Assembly: GCA_913774715.1 (NCBI GenBank)
Contig: CAJYHS010000155.1
Location: 86,367 to 150,366, forward strand
Direction of reading: 5' to 3'
DNA length: 64,000 nt
DNA from: an uncultured Siphonobacter sp.
GTDB taxonomy: Bacteria; Bacteroidota; Bacteroidia; Cytophagales; Spirosomataceae
Part shown: piece after piece, positions 18,041-24,779 of the stretch
Position numbering within the stretch: the first letter of the stretch is position 1
Layout of the letters: each line of letters opens with the position of its first letter
Notes under the pieces: model-generated
What the model was told of the DNA's origin: nothing
The model's database searches: none
The model's input: only the letters and a program-made list of their open reading frames with translations
Translations under genes and position numbers: made by a program

Positions 18041-18490
18041 TTATAATGCGTTCGATTCGACTTGTGCAGGCTTAATACTGCCAATAACATCCCGAAGAAC
18101 AACAATTTGTTCCTTAAGCAAGGCAATGACATCATCCCGGTCGTGAACTTGTTTTTCGAGAAATTGAACTTGTTTTTGTAATAATTCCAGGCCAGTGATA
18201 GGGCCATTAGTTTCCGCATTAACTGCTTCGGAAGTTATAATAACGGGTGAGTTCTGAATGAGAACATTGCCGGTTCCACGAAGCAACCAGTTACAATCCA
18301 GATCATCGTACACGGAAGCGATGGATAGCAAAGTATCGTAGCTAGGCTGAGTTTTACCTTTAAGAATTGAATAAAGCTTTGCCGGTTTCGAGAAACCTAA
18401 TTCCTGACTAAATCGGTAAGGAGTCAGTTTTTTGCTTTGAATCAAATGGGATAGTCTTTCGTAGATAGTTGTCATTGAGGTTTGTTCCAT
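18041..18490 (-). CDS. Xre-family HTH protein with C-terminal coiled coil
   Basis: A 149-residue regulator. The N-terminal helix-turn-helix covers about residues 6-70 (YERLSHLIQSKKLTPYRFSQ, then PAKLYSILKGKTQPSYDTLL) and a NWLLRGTG segment typical of phage-type HTH proteins follows. The C-terminal 50 residues form a leucine/glutamine-rich coiled coil (LELLQKQVQFLEKQVHDRDD) likely to dimerise it. The start is the ATG at 18490; ATG at 18475 is also possible, and the longest frame uses TTG at 18532 inside the promoter region. It is divergent from the next unknown gene and could control both. The S24 peptidase domain of its neighbour is absent. Confidence 0.85.
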   Translation of the reverse strand: MEQTSMTTIYERLSHLIQSKKLTPYRFSQELGFSKPAKLYSILKGKTQPSYDTLLSIASVYDDLDCNWLLRGTGNVLIQNSPVIITSEAVNAETNGPITGLELLQKQVQFLEKQVHDRDDVIALLKEQIVVLRDVIGSIKPAQVESNAL

Positions 18491-18519
18491 ATCCGTGCAA
18501 GAGTTTTTGTGGACTTCAG

Positions 18520-18527
18520 CAAAAGTA
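18520..18527 (-). promoter_or_regulatory. Promoter -7 box of the Xre/coiled-coil gene
   Basis: Minus-strand TACTTTTG, exact TAnnTTTG, 30 bases before the chosen ATG. Confidence 0.5.
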
Positions 18528-18609
18528 GTCAAATGATTTTTAATTTATTGCTGAAAATGCTCAATAATTTTTTGATATTTCTAAAATAAAGGGCTTTCCC
18601 GACATTGAA

Positions 18610-19143
18610 ATGATCAAAGTACATAAAGAGCCAGCGATGGGCCGTTTGGCCACGCTTCCATCCGTCGAATATCAATTATTGCAAGTAATCAGCCCCCTAA
18701 CCATTCGGCAGGCTGCTACTCCTTCGGTTACCTTGCTGGAGTTGTATGAGCAGGTTAGGGAAAACTCTACGTTTGGAACGGCGTGGCGGTTTCCAAAGTG
18801 TAGTGAGATTGGCAGAAAATTAGGAAAAGATACCATAGTGAAGCTTTTAGCGATAACGCTAGCTGATTTGTCGCAGATTGCTCACGCGGATTGTCGCTTG
18901 CTGCCCGCTCAAATTATCAATCTAGCCGAAGAATTAGCTCAACAATTTCCTTATGAAAGTTATCGGGAATTTGTAGTAGCATTTAAAGAAGTACGGCAGC
19001 GGGTAAGCCGCTGGCGACGCCCCTTGAGCCGGCGGCGAATTATTCAGCTTTTACAGGTTCATTTCGAACGGCGGGCTGAATATCTGGAACGCTTCCATGG
19101 AAGTTATTCCGAAAAAAATCCGGCGTATTCTCAAAGAGCCTAA
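18610..19143 (+). CDS. Hypothetical protein (177 aa), mobile-element-like
   Basis: Soluble, basic protein with no membrane segment. The central GRKLGKDTIVKLLAITLADL and a following helical part (AQIINLAEELAQQFPYESY, then ERRAEYLERF) are reminiscent of proteins found near replication genes on Bacteroidota phages and integrative elements. That recollection is tentative and no function is assigned. It is transcribed divergently from the Xre gene and lies 31 bases upstream of the PIN nuclease gene on the same strand. It therefore holds the position an antitoxin would occupy, though it does not look like a known antitoxin. Confidence 0.6.
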   Translation: MIKVHKEPAMGRLATLPSVEYQLLQVISPLTIRQAATPSVTLLELYEQVRENSTFGTAWRFPKCSEIGRKLGKDTIVKLLAITLADLSQIAHADCRLLPAQIINLAEELAQQFPYESYREFVVAFKEVRQRVSRWRRPLSRRRIIQLLQVHFERRAEYLERFHGSYSEKNPAYSQRA

Positions 19144-19174
19144 TTCGTTGGGCTATTTATAACTATTGATTCCC

Positions 19175-19762
19175 ATGCCTTCAAAATTAGCTGCATCTCC
19201 GGTATTACCGGTTGAAGTAATGCCTCCTGTGGCTTCGGCTTCACGTAGCCGTAAAGCTCCCAAAGTGCCTAAAGATTTGGTAGGTAAGGTTTCTACGCAG
19301 ATCTGGCAGGAGTTAAAACCTTTAAAGAATACCTATAAAGAACCCAAACGGTGGCCTGTTCGTCTATTGCTAGATACCCCTACATTGGATTATCTGGTTA
19401 GAGACGCATACCGACTTTCGCAGACGGCAGTTGTGGCGATTAATGAACCGGGAACAACCTGCTACGTCAGTGAATGCTCCTGGCTCGAACTGGCGGAAAA
19501 AATGAAACAGGATTTGTACGGAATTCACGTAAACTTTGGTGAGTTCATGAATCAAATCATGGCCTATTATAAGTTACAGGTATTACCAATGGACGCTCTG
19601 GCTTTGGAAAAATACCGGAATTTATCGGTTTCCGCTACTCCAGCAGACAGGATGACTTGTGGCTGGTTGGCCGCTCAGGCTTTAGCAATGGGAGCCACAT
19701 TAATATCTCCAGATGGAAATTTTGAAGCTTATCATTCACAGGGTTTGAAGCAGTTATGGTAA
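19175..19762 (+). CDS. PIN-domain nuclease (VapC-like) with N-terminal extension
   Basis: A 195-residue protein. Residues 1 to about 65 are a basic, proline-rich extension with SRSRKAPKVPKDL. The rest is a PIN fold: the first acidic residue in RLLLDTPTLDYL, the glutamate in VSECSWLELAEKM, the third in ATPADRMTCGWLAAQAL and the last in ATLISPDGNFEAY. All four acidic positions of the PIN metal site are present, so it should be an active RNase. The layout matches VapC-type toxins of the LLDTH subgroup. No recognised antitoxin lies upstream. The ATG at 19175 is preferred to the TTG at 19166. It may be a toxin or a housekeeping RNA-processing PIN protein. Confidence 0.75.
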   Translation: MPSKLAASPVLPVEVMPPVASASRSRKAPKVPKDLVGKVSTQIWQELKPLKNTYKEPKRWPVRLLLDTPTLDYLVRDAYRLSQTAVVAINEPGTTCYVSECSWLELAEKMKQDLYGIHVNFGEFMNQIMAYYKLQVLPMDALALEKYRNLSVSATPADRMTCGWLAAQALAMGATLISPDGNFEAYHSQGLKQLW

Positions 19763-19788
19763 GCGTATATTAATAAGCGTTATTTGTC

Positions 19789-19843
19789 CGGCCCACTTAT
19801 ATCGGCTCAGCGGAGAGTTTTCTCAGGCTGGGCCGTTTTTTTT
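19789..19843 (+). terminator. Terminator of the PIN gene
   Basis: CGGCCCA/TGGGCCG outer stem, with an inner stem, followed by eight T. Confidence 0.75.
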
Positions 19844-19869
19844 ATAAGTATTGAGAAAGAAAAGATGGT

Positions 19870-20412
19870 ATGACTACTCGGAAAGTATCAAAAGCCTTTA
19901 ACTATAAGCTTGATTTTCAGAATACTGATTTTAGAAAACAGCCGGAATTATATCGGGTTGGTGTAGGAGAGCAAGGAGTACTTCTGGTAGAACCTTATAA
20001 ATCTGAAATTCTGCCTCTATGGCGATTTCGAACGGAAGCTATTGCCCAAGAATCAGCTCAGGCTATCTATGCAATGTTTGAAGTATACCTTCGTGAAAAA
20101 GATTTTGTAGGGGCTGACATGGCTCGGAAGTATTTGCAGATGGGTTTTACCCGAGCCCGACGTTATGCCAATCATGCTAGTGGTAAAAAATATACTCAAA
20201 AGCAAGGGGACGGAGAAGGGGAAGAAAAGTCTTATCCCTATTCGCAGGGAAGCATCCACAAGGGAAATGAGATCCAGCCCCAGGAAAAGGATGCCATGAC
20301 CAGTGAGAAAGCAAAAGCAGCGGCAGTTTTCAAGACCTATTGGGATATAGCTCGACAGCATGCTGACTATTTGAAGCAAAAAAAGGAGTTTACGGAAAAG
20401 TATGTAAGCTAA
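19870..20412 (+). CDS. DUF4385 family protein
   Basis: A 180-residue soluble protein that I recognise, with moderate certainty, as DUF4385. The family signature is the run ELYRVGVGEQGVLLVEPYKS followed by ILPLWRFRTEAIAQESAQAI and DFVGADMARKYLQMGFTRARRYANH (about residues 26-108). The C-terminal third is a charged, low-complexity linker (KQGDGEGEEKSYPYSQGS) and a helical tail. The family occurs in bacteria and in phages; its function is unknown. It is the last plus-strand gene of the accessory block and converges on the RecE-like operon over a shared palindrome. Confidence 0.7.
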   Translation: MTTRKVSKAFNYKLDFQNTDFRKQPELYRVGVGEQGVLLVEPYKSEILPLWRFRTEAIAQESAQAIYAMFEVYLREKDFVGADMARKYLQMGFTRARRYANHASGKKYTQKQGDGEGEEKSYPYSQGSIHKGNEIQPQEKDAMTSEKAKAAAVFKTYWDIARQHADYLKQKKEFTEKYVS

Positions 20413-20433
20413 AAGCTACTATACTTTTCCGTA
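20391..20433. terminator. Palindrome at convergent gene ends
   Basis: TACGGAAAAGTAT (20391-20403) pairs perfectly with ATACTTTTCCGTA (20421-20433), with an inner AGCT/AGCT pair. It overlaps the last codons of the DUF4385 gene and lies just before the stop of the 70-aa minus-strand gene. It lacks a clear T tract in either direction. Confidence 0.5.
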
Positions 20434-20437
20434 ATCG

Positions 20438-20650
20438 CTAAAACGCGGGTTGTGCGTTAGCTTGGCTCAGAAACTGACTCATATCCAGTTGAGGATAAAG
20501 CTGACTTAAAGCCTGCCAGTTTGATTGGGTTTCTACCACAATCTGCTGGGTAGCAGTCGTAATGACCGAAGTATCTGCTTCGATTTCAACGCTTTCAATA
20601 GTCTCCGCCTTAAGCAACCAGATGCCACGGCTTCCCTTCAGTAAAATCAT
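20438..20650 (-). CDS. Small hypothetical protein (70 aa), end of the RecE-like operon
   Basis: ATG at 20650 gives a 70-residue protein whose start overlaps the end of the RecE-like gene by 41 bases. Its N-terminal half is beta-strand-like (GIWLLKAETIESVEIEADTS) and the rest is glutamine- and serine-rich (WQALSQLYPQLDMSQFLSQ). It has no signal peptide and no recognised family. It is retained because it is the last open frame in a tightly packed operon, uses codons like its neighbours, and ends right at the operon's 3' palindrome. It remains less certain than the genes upstream. Confidence 0.5.
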   Translation of the reverse strand: MILLKGSRGIWLLKAETIESVEIEADTSVITTATQQIVVETQSNWQALSQLYPQLDMSQFLSQANAQPAF

Positions 20651-21251
20651 ATTGAACCTCCTTCCAGGTTTCTAATAAAAATTGATACTTCTTACGGCCT
20701 TTTTGAAGAAATTCCTGATCGGCTTTGAACCAGAAAATGTCATAAGGCTCTTTCTTCTGAATTCCAACAAAAATGAATTCTCTGCCTGTGCCACCCAGAC
20801 TATCCAGGTAAAAAGCGGCTTGCCGATCATATTCGAGATTGTGGCATTGACTCACAAAATCCTGAAATGAATGCGTTGAAGTTGTTTTCAGGTCTAAAAC
20901 GACTTGATTTCTAAAAACCAGATCGAGGCGAGCCTTGCAGGGCAAGATCGTGAGTGGATCTGTAAACAACTGAGCATGTTCTTTTCGGGAATATTGCCGA
21001 TACCAATTGAACTCCTTGTGCGAGCGTAAATTTGCTTCCAGTCGCCGCAATCGTTCCTGATCTTCGGAATGAACAGGAATTTCCGGCCGGTGAGGTTCCA
21101 GCAAAGTAGCGTGCAAAGCCTGTCCAAACGAAGCAGTTCGAGGGGGTATATACGATTTTCGTCCGAACAGGTAATCCCGAAACCGACTTAAGTCACTATT
21201 GGAAATGCGGCGTAATCGCCGATAATCCTCTTCGCTCATCTTTGTTTCCAT
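20610..21251 (-). CDS. RecE-like exonuclease, PD-(D/E)xK superfamily
   Basis: A 213-residue nuclease of the exonuclease VIII / phage lambda-exo-like PDDEXK group. Family landmarks are ISNSDLSRFR (16-25) and FGQALHATLLEP (42-53). The catalytic core is CKARLDLV with Asp110, VVLDLKTTS with Asp120 and Lys122, then YDRQAAFYLD (141-150, QxxxY-type motif). In phages such enzymes resect dsDNA for RecT-type annealing. No RecT lies next to it here. Its start overlaps the preceding 56-aa gene by 16 bases, so the four minus-strand genes from 21697 form one operon. A degradative or defence role is possible; recombination is the default reading. Confidence 0.82.
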   Translation of the reverse strand: METKMSEEDYRRLRRISNSDLSRFRDYLFGRKSYIPPRTASFGQALHATLLEPHRPEIPVHSEDQERLRRLEANLRSHKEFNWYRQYSRKEHAQLFTDPLTILPCKARLDLVFRNQVVLDLKTTSTHSFQDFVSQCHNLEYDRQAAFYLDSLGGTGREFIFVGIQKKEPYDIFWFKADQEFLQKGRKKYQFLLETWKEVQYDFTEGKPWHLVA

Positions 21252-21406
21252 TGCTGATACAAATGCAGACCCTGAGTTGTTGCTTCGGACAACTCGCGGG
21301 TCGAGAGTTTATATTCCCGATAAATCTTCATCCCTTCCGGCGTCAGATGACCGTACTTAGCCACTTCCTGCCGAATGAATAACAAGGCGAATGATTTGGT
21401 AGACAT
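21236..21406 (-). CDS. Small hypothetical protein (56 aa) in the RecE-like operon
   Basis: ATG at 21406 opens a 56-residue frame beginning MSTKSFALLFIRQEVAKYGH and ending LHLYQQWKQR. Its stop lies inside the RecE-like start region (16-base overlap), which suggests translational coupling. It starts 15 bases after the stop of the 91-aa gene. The protein is basic and looks helical, with no recognised family. The packing on both sides supports it as a genuine small gene rather than noise. Confidence 0.6.
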   Translation of the reverse strand: MSTKSFALLFIRQEVAKYGHLTPEGMKIYREYKLSTRELSEATTQGLHLYQQWKQR

Positions 21407-21421
21407 AACCGGAAGAACAGA

Positions 21422-21697
21422 TTATGAAGCCAGTTTAGTGGTAGAAAATGGAATTTCGTCCACTTGCTTCGGTGCTAATTCTCTTAATAAAGCTTCTGTC
21501 TGATTAAAAGCTGAAGCGTAAGCCGTGGGTGAAGTAGGTACACAACCATAGGCATATAACATACCAGGCCAGTAACGAAGTCGCTGAATAGCCGGGCAGT
21601 CTTCACGTAAAGCAACGATGGTTACGAAACCTTCCGTTTGACGGAAAAAATGCTCTCCGTCGGGTGTCTGATAGAACAAATCTCGTTGAACAGTCAT
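21422..21697 (-). CDS. Hypothetical protein (91 aa), first gene of the RecE-like operon
   Basis: The ATG at 21697 gives MTVQRDLFYQTPDGEHFFRQ and 91 residues; a TTG at 21712 would add five. It is soluble, with aromatic beta-like segments (FVTIVALREDC, RLRYWPGMLYAYG) and an alanine-rich helix near the C-terminus. The family is not recognised. It is the promoter-proximal gene of a minus-strand unit of four (91 aa, 56 aa, RecE-like, 70 aa) with gaps of 15 bases or overlaps between members. A TATATTTG box lies 27 bases upstream. Confidence 0.65.
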   Translation of the reverse strand: MTVQRDLFYQTPDGEHFFRQTEGFVTIVALREDCPAIQRLRYWPGMLYAYGCVPTSPTAYASAFNQTEALLRELAPKQVDEIPFSTTKLAS

Positions 21698-21723
21698 GAG
21701 TTGATTAGTCAAAAGTTTATATA

Positions 21724-21731
21724 CAAATATA
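21724..21731 (-). promoter_or_regulatory. Promoter -7 box of the RecE-like operon
   Basis: Minus-strand TATATTTG, exact consensus. The region between here and ruvB is very AT-rich and carries divergent promoters. Confidence 0.5.
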
Positions 21732-21817
21732 ATAAATATTTATCTAATTTGATTAATTAATCTAGATTTTATTCATAAATATTAGATTAATATAGGGTGA
21801 TTGTATAATATATTTTG

Positions 21818-21825
21818 TATTTTTG
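21818..21825 (+). promoter_or_regulatory. Candidate promoter -7 box of ruvB
   Basis: TATTTTTG, exact consensus. It ends only 10 bases before the first possible ATG, so use of this box would give a very short leader. Confidence 0.4.
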
Positions 21826-21835
21826 AATAAAAATA

Positions 21836-22873
21836 ATGGTCAACATGGAGAACAATATTGTCCGTCAAAAATCCGTGAAAGATGAAGATCGGGAATTTGA
21901 GAGAGCTCTGCGTCCGCTCTCGTTTGATGATTTTACGGGACAGGATAAAGTGCTGGAAAACCTGAAAATATTTGTTCAGGCAGCTCGTCAACGGGACGAA
22001 ACACTTGATCATGTACTGCTACACGGCCCTCCGGGTTTGGGCAAAACGACTCTATCGCATATTCTGGCTAATGAGATGGGAGCGGGGCTGAAAGCTACGA
22101 CCGGTCCCGTGTTAGAAAAACCCAGCGACCTGACCGGCGTATTGACCACTTTGCAAAAAGGGGATGTATTATTCATTGATGAGATTCACCGATTAAATCC
22201 GGTCGTTGAGGAATATTTGTATTCAGCCATGGAGGATTACCGGATTGATATCTTACTCGATAGCGGTCCTAACTCCCGGACGGTTCAGATTGGTCTAAAT
22301 CCCTTTACATTAATTGGAGCGACGACGCGGGCTGGTTTGCTAACGTCTCCGTTGCGGGCTCGGTTTGGTATTAATTGCCGACTTGAATATTACGACGCGA
22401 ATCTGCTTTCAACCATAATTACTCGATCTTCTTCCATGCTGGGTACGCCCATTCAGCCGGAAGGAGCCCTGGAACTGGCTCGACGTAGTCGCGGTACGCC
22501 CCGGATTGCTAACAATTTATTACGTCGAACCCGTGATTTTGCCCAGGTATTAGGAGATGGCACGATATCGCAACAGATTGCCGCCACTTCATTAAAGGCA
22601 TTGGAGGTAGATGAAGGCGGTTTGGATGAAATGGATAACCGTATTTTGTTAGCTATTATCGAAAAATTTAAAGGCGGTCCGGTTGGGCTTTCTACTATAG
22701 CTACGGCTATTGGCGATGAAGCGGAAACCATTGAAGAAGTATACGAGCCGTTTTTAATTCAGGAAGGATATTTAATGCGAACACCCCGAGGGAGAGAAGC
22801 TACTGAAAAAGCCTATCAACACTTAGGATTCGATTATCCTGCTGCTAACAATCCATTTCATTTAGCTGCTTAA
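21836..22873 (+). CDS. ruvB: Holliday junction branch migration helicase RuvB
   Basis: AAA+ motor that drives RuvA-bound Holliday junctions. The 345-residue protein has Walker A GPPGLGKT (about 64-71), Walker [10 protein letters not shown] (about 115-123), sensor and arginine-finger region [18 protein letters not shown], and a C-terminal winged helix ([22 protein letters not shown], then [12 protein letters not shown]). These are all standard. ATG at 21845, beginning MENNIV, is an alternative start. Unlike many genomes ruvA and ruvC are not adjacent. The gene lies between a RecE-like operon and a putative small RNA, so a core recombination gene sits inside an otherwise accessory stretch. Confidence 0.97.
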   Translation: MVNMENNIVRQKSVKDEDREFERALRPLSFDDFTGQDKVLENLKIFVQAARQRDETLDHVLLHGPPGLGKTTLSHILANEMGAGLKATTGPVLEKPSDLTGVLTTLQKGDVLFIDEIHRLNPVVEEYLYSAMEDYRIDILLDSGPNSRTVQIGLNPFTLIGATTRAGLLTSPLRARFGINCRLEYYDANLLSTIITRSSSMLGTPIQPEGALELARRSRGTPRIANNLLRRTRDFAQVLGDGTISQQIAATSLKALEVDEGGLDEMDNRILLAIIEKFKGGPVGLSTIATAIGDEAETIEEVYEPFLIQEGYLMRTPRGREATEKAYQHLGFDYPAANNPFHLAA

Positions 22874-22966
22874 TTTTAAAAAGGCGATTTAAGTCAGATA
22901 ATCTAAGGTTAAGGTCATTAAATAATCATTATTATGTTCTTTGATAAGAAAATAATAATAGATGTA

Positions 22967-22996
22967 TTTGGTGTTTTAAAAAAGGATATATATTTG
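22967..22996 (+). promoter_or_regulatory. Strong promoter of the small RNA candidate
   Basis: TTTG at 22967-22970, an 18-base spacer and TATATTTG at 22989-22996. This is one of the best -33/-7 matches in the window, and no protein gene follows it. Confidence 0.65.
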
Positions 22997-23002
22997 TACA
23001 TG

Positions 23003-23113
23003 CTCTTTAATTATGAACTCAGCTATAAGAGCTAATTGAAACTGAGTTGGCGGCTTGGTTTTAATGAGATATAAGTAAGCATCGATATTTTTAATGTCGA
23101 TGCTTTTTGTTTT
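23003..23113 (+). ncRNA. Putative small RNA, about 110 nt
   Basis: A transcript starting near 23003 from the upstream promoter would fold into a 5' stem (AACTCAG 23016-23022 with CTGAGTT 23042-23048, enclosing AGCT/AGCT). A single-stranded GGCGGCTTGG region follows, then a nine-base terminator hairpin (AAGCATCGA with TCGATGCTT) with a TTTTGTTTT tail. The longest frame inside is eight codons (MNSAIRAN). Promoter, structure and terminator with no gene between are the pattern of an independent sRNA. No known family (6S, tmRNA, SRP, RNase P) is recognised. Ends are predicted, not mapped. Confidence 0.5.
23077..23113 (+). terminator. Terminator of the small RNA candidate
   Basis: Perfect nine-base stem AAGCATCGA/TCGATGCTT with an 11-base loop and a T-rich tail. 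It is not attached to any protein gene; the ruvB stop is 204 bases upstream. Confidence 0.75.
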
Positions 23114-23236
23114 ATAGCCTCATAGGTAATAACAAAAATAGGTAGGTAAGTATTTGTTAGTAAGAGTATTATGGTACATACTACTCACTAATAAATGAAC
23201 TAATCTGAGTGTATGATAAGTAAATAAGTTACTTTA

Positions 23237-23485
23237 CTACGCTCTAGTTTCTTCGCTGATTAAAATGGGTAAATCTAGTAAGCGAGCTACTTTTAGTTCA
23301 GCCTCCCTAAATTCACTTTCCGTACACGGATCACATGCTAATTTTCCTAAGGTATCAGGACGCATACGTGTACGTTCAACTAAAGGGTTAAATTCATAAA
23401 GACAAATAATTTTTACCTCCTCTCCCTGGCATTTAAAGTATTGCCCGCCTCCTTTTGATTTCATAAAAATGGGTTGTTGATTCAT
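23237..23485 (-). CDS. Small hypothetical protein (82 aa)
   Basis: ATG at 23485 gives an 82-residue protein beginning MNQQPIFMKSKGGGQYFKCQ. It has four cysteines (FKCQGEE, IICLYEF and LACDPC, which carries two) that could bind a metal, and a C-terminal helix ELKVARLLDLPILI. No family is recognised. It lies downstream of the 339-aa unknown gene on the same strand, with an 87-base gap that has no obvious terminator, so the two may be co-transcribed. It is supported by an ATG and good amino-acid composition, not by homology. Confidence 0.55.
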   Translation of the reverse strand: MNQQPIFMKSKGGGQYFKCQGEEVKIICLYEFNPLVERTRMRPDTLGKLACDPCTESEFREAELKVARLLDLPILISEETRA

Positions 23486-23572
23486 AGCCTTAGTTTTATA
23501 AGTAGAACTACTAATGTTAAACTCAAATCATTAGGTAACTAGGTATTATACCTGCTTAATATCTTTTGTAAA

Positions 23573-24592
23573 TTAAGCAGCACGGTGACTGGAGCCTGAA
23601 AATAAATAAGTATCTAATTCAGGCTTAATTCGCTCACTAAAACGCTTTTGTACAAATCCATTTTTTAAGTAATCGGGTAAGCTAGCTAAAAACTCACTGT
23701 ACGCAGGAACGCCCATAGCTTTTACTACATAAGCCTCGTGAATGGCATTGATGTGATCGACGATATCCAGTAATGAAATGTGAAATAGTTTGAAGTCCAG
23801 ATCCACATTCACAAAACGTTCAATTTCCCGGTTAGTCGATGAAATTCGTAAACGGGAGAATAGATCCAGAAAAGTTGTTAAACCTACCCGGTCGGATAAC
23901 TCCTGCCAATGTTGAGCACTGAATTTCTCCAGAATCTTACCGGTACGTTCACTGCGTAAGGCTAAGGCTGGGTTACTCTGCAATTTCTGTCGTAACGAAC
24001 GTAATTGGAGCGTACGAGTGGTTCGTAAAAACTGTCCAATCTGTGCCTGAGCTTCAAAAGGACTATCTGCTAGTAACAATCCTGGATTTCGCTGTCCTTT
24101 AGGCAGTCGGTGTACGTGATAATGATCGAGCGGTCCATCCGCGTAAAAGCTCAGGTAACGTGGATAGTAGGAGTTAGCTACCAATCGGCTGGTTCTCCGG
24201 CGGATATTCGCCTCATCAGTCGTTAATACTCCCTGCGTAGCTAAAAATGCCCGTAACCCATACCATACACAGTAATACGCCTGCGGAAACGTCCAGTGCA
24301 GGGCGTTAGACAGGAAAGAGTCATCACCCATTGTTGCTGTGTTGCGAAGGGCATATTCAGTATTCCAGGCATTTAATAACATCCGCTTCGTCATGTCGAG
24401 CGTTGTATCATTCATGCGTGGGGAAAAATTCCGGAAGCGTTCCAAGTCCGCTAGTTTTCCAGCCGCTTCTGTCTCCCGAATATGGTAATGAATTCCAAAA
24501 AAATGGTTGAGAAAAACGCGGGCTGCAATGGATTGCCGCCACTGTTCGTCGTCCTCCTGATGTATCGCTAATGATTGCAGATTTTCTTGCAT
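23573..24592 (-). CDS. Hypothetical protein (339 aa)
   Basis: Soluble, helix-rich protein of unknown family. The segment HWTFPQAYYCVWYGLRAFLATQG (about residues 98-120) resembles the aromatic helix of HEPN-type domains, but no clear R-x4-6-H nuclease motif follows, so this is only a weak hint. Other features are an acidic N-terminus (HQEDDEQW), the arginine-rich RRRTSRLVANSYYPRYLSFY and basic QLRSLRQKLQ. A GRK-free C-terminal tail ends SGSSHRAA. It ends the accessory block and may be co-transcribed with the 82-aa gene. No promoter match was found upstream. Function unknown. Confidence 0.7.
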   Translation of the reverse strand: MQENLQSLAIHQEDDEQWRQSIAARVFLNHFFGIHYHIRETEAAGKLADLERFRNFSPRMNDTTLDMTKRMLLNAWNTEYALRNTATMGDDSFLSNALHWTFPQAYYCVWYGLRAFLATQGVLTTDEANIRRRTSRLVANSYYPRYLSFYADGPLDHYHVHRLPKGQRNPGLLLADSPFEAQAQIGQFLRTTRTLQLRSLRQKLQSNPALALRSERTGKILEKFSAQHWQELSDRVGLTTFLDLFSRLRISSTNREIERFVNVDLDFKLFHISLLDIVDHINAIHEAYVVKAMGVPAYSEFLASLPDYLKNGFVQKRFSERIKPELDTYLFSGSSHRAA

Positions 24593-24779
24593 TTTTTCAA
24601 GTAGGCTTGTGGATTAATATAACGGTTCGTTACTCAGGAATGTTCCATAAATTTAAACATTTTTTGTATGCTTAAATAATTGTTTTACAGTTTTTTAGCT
24701 ATGAAAATAGATGTTATTTTCTGACCTGAAAATCAATGCTGAATGTATGGTATTTATCAAAGATTTATAGGCTTGTCCA

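Larger units (their letters stand above)
22874..23236. other. Intergenic stretch with the small RNA candidate
   Basis: This 363-base region between ruvB and a minus-strand small gene has no protein-coding frame of note. It contains a full promoter, a structured transcript region and a terminator (annotated separately), then an imperfect inverted repeat at 23157-23191 (TTAGTAAGAGTAT against ATACTACTCACTAA) that may end the minus-strand transcript. Confidence 0.6.

Noticed and set aside
22967..23113. Retron or CRISPR-type RNA
   Set aside because: No reverse transcriptase, Cas gene or direct repeats accompany the RNA candidate.
16311..24592. Complete prophage
   Set aside because: No integrase, terminase, portal, capsid or tail genes were seen, so only remnants or accessory genes can be claimed.
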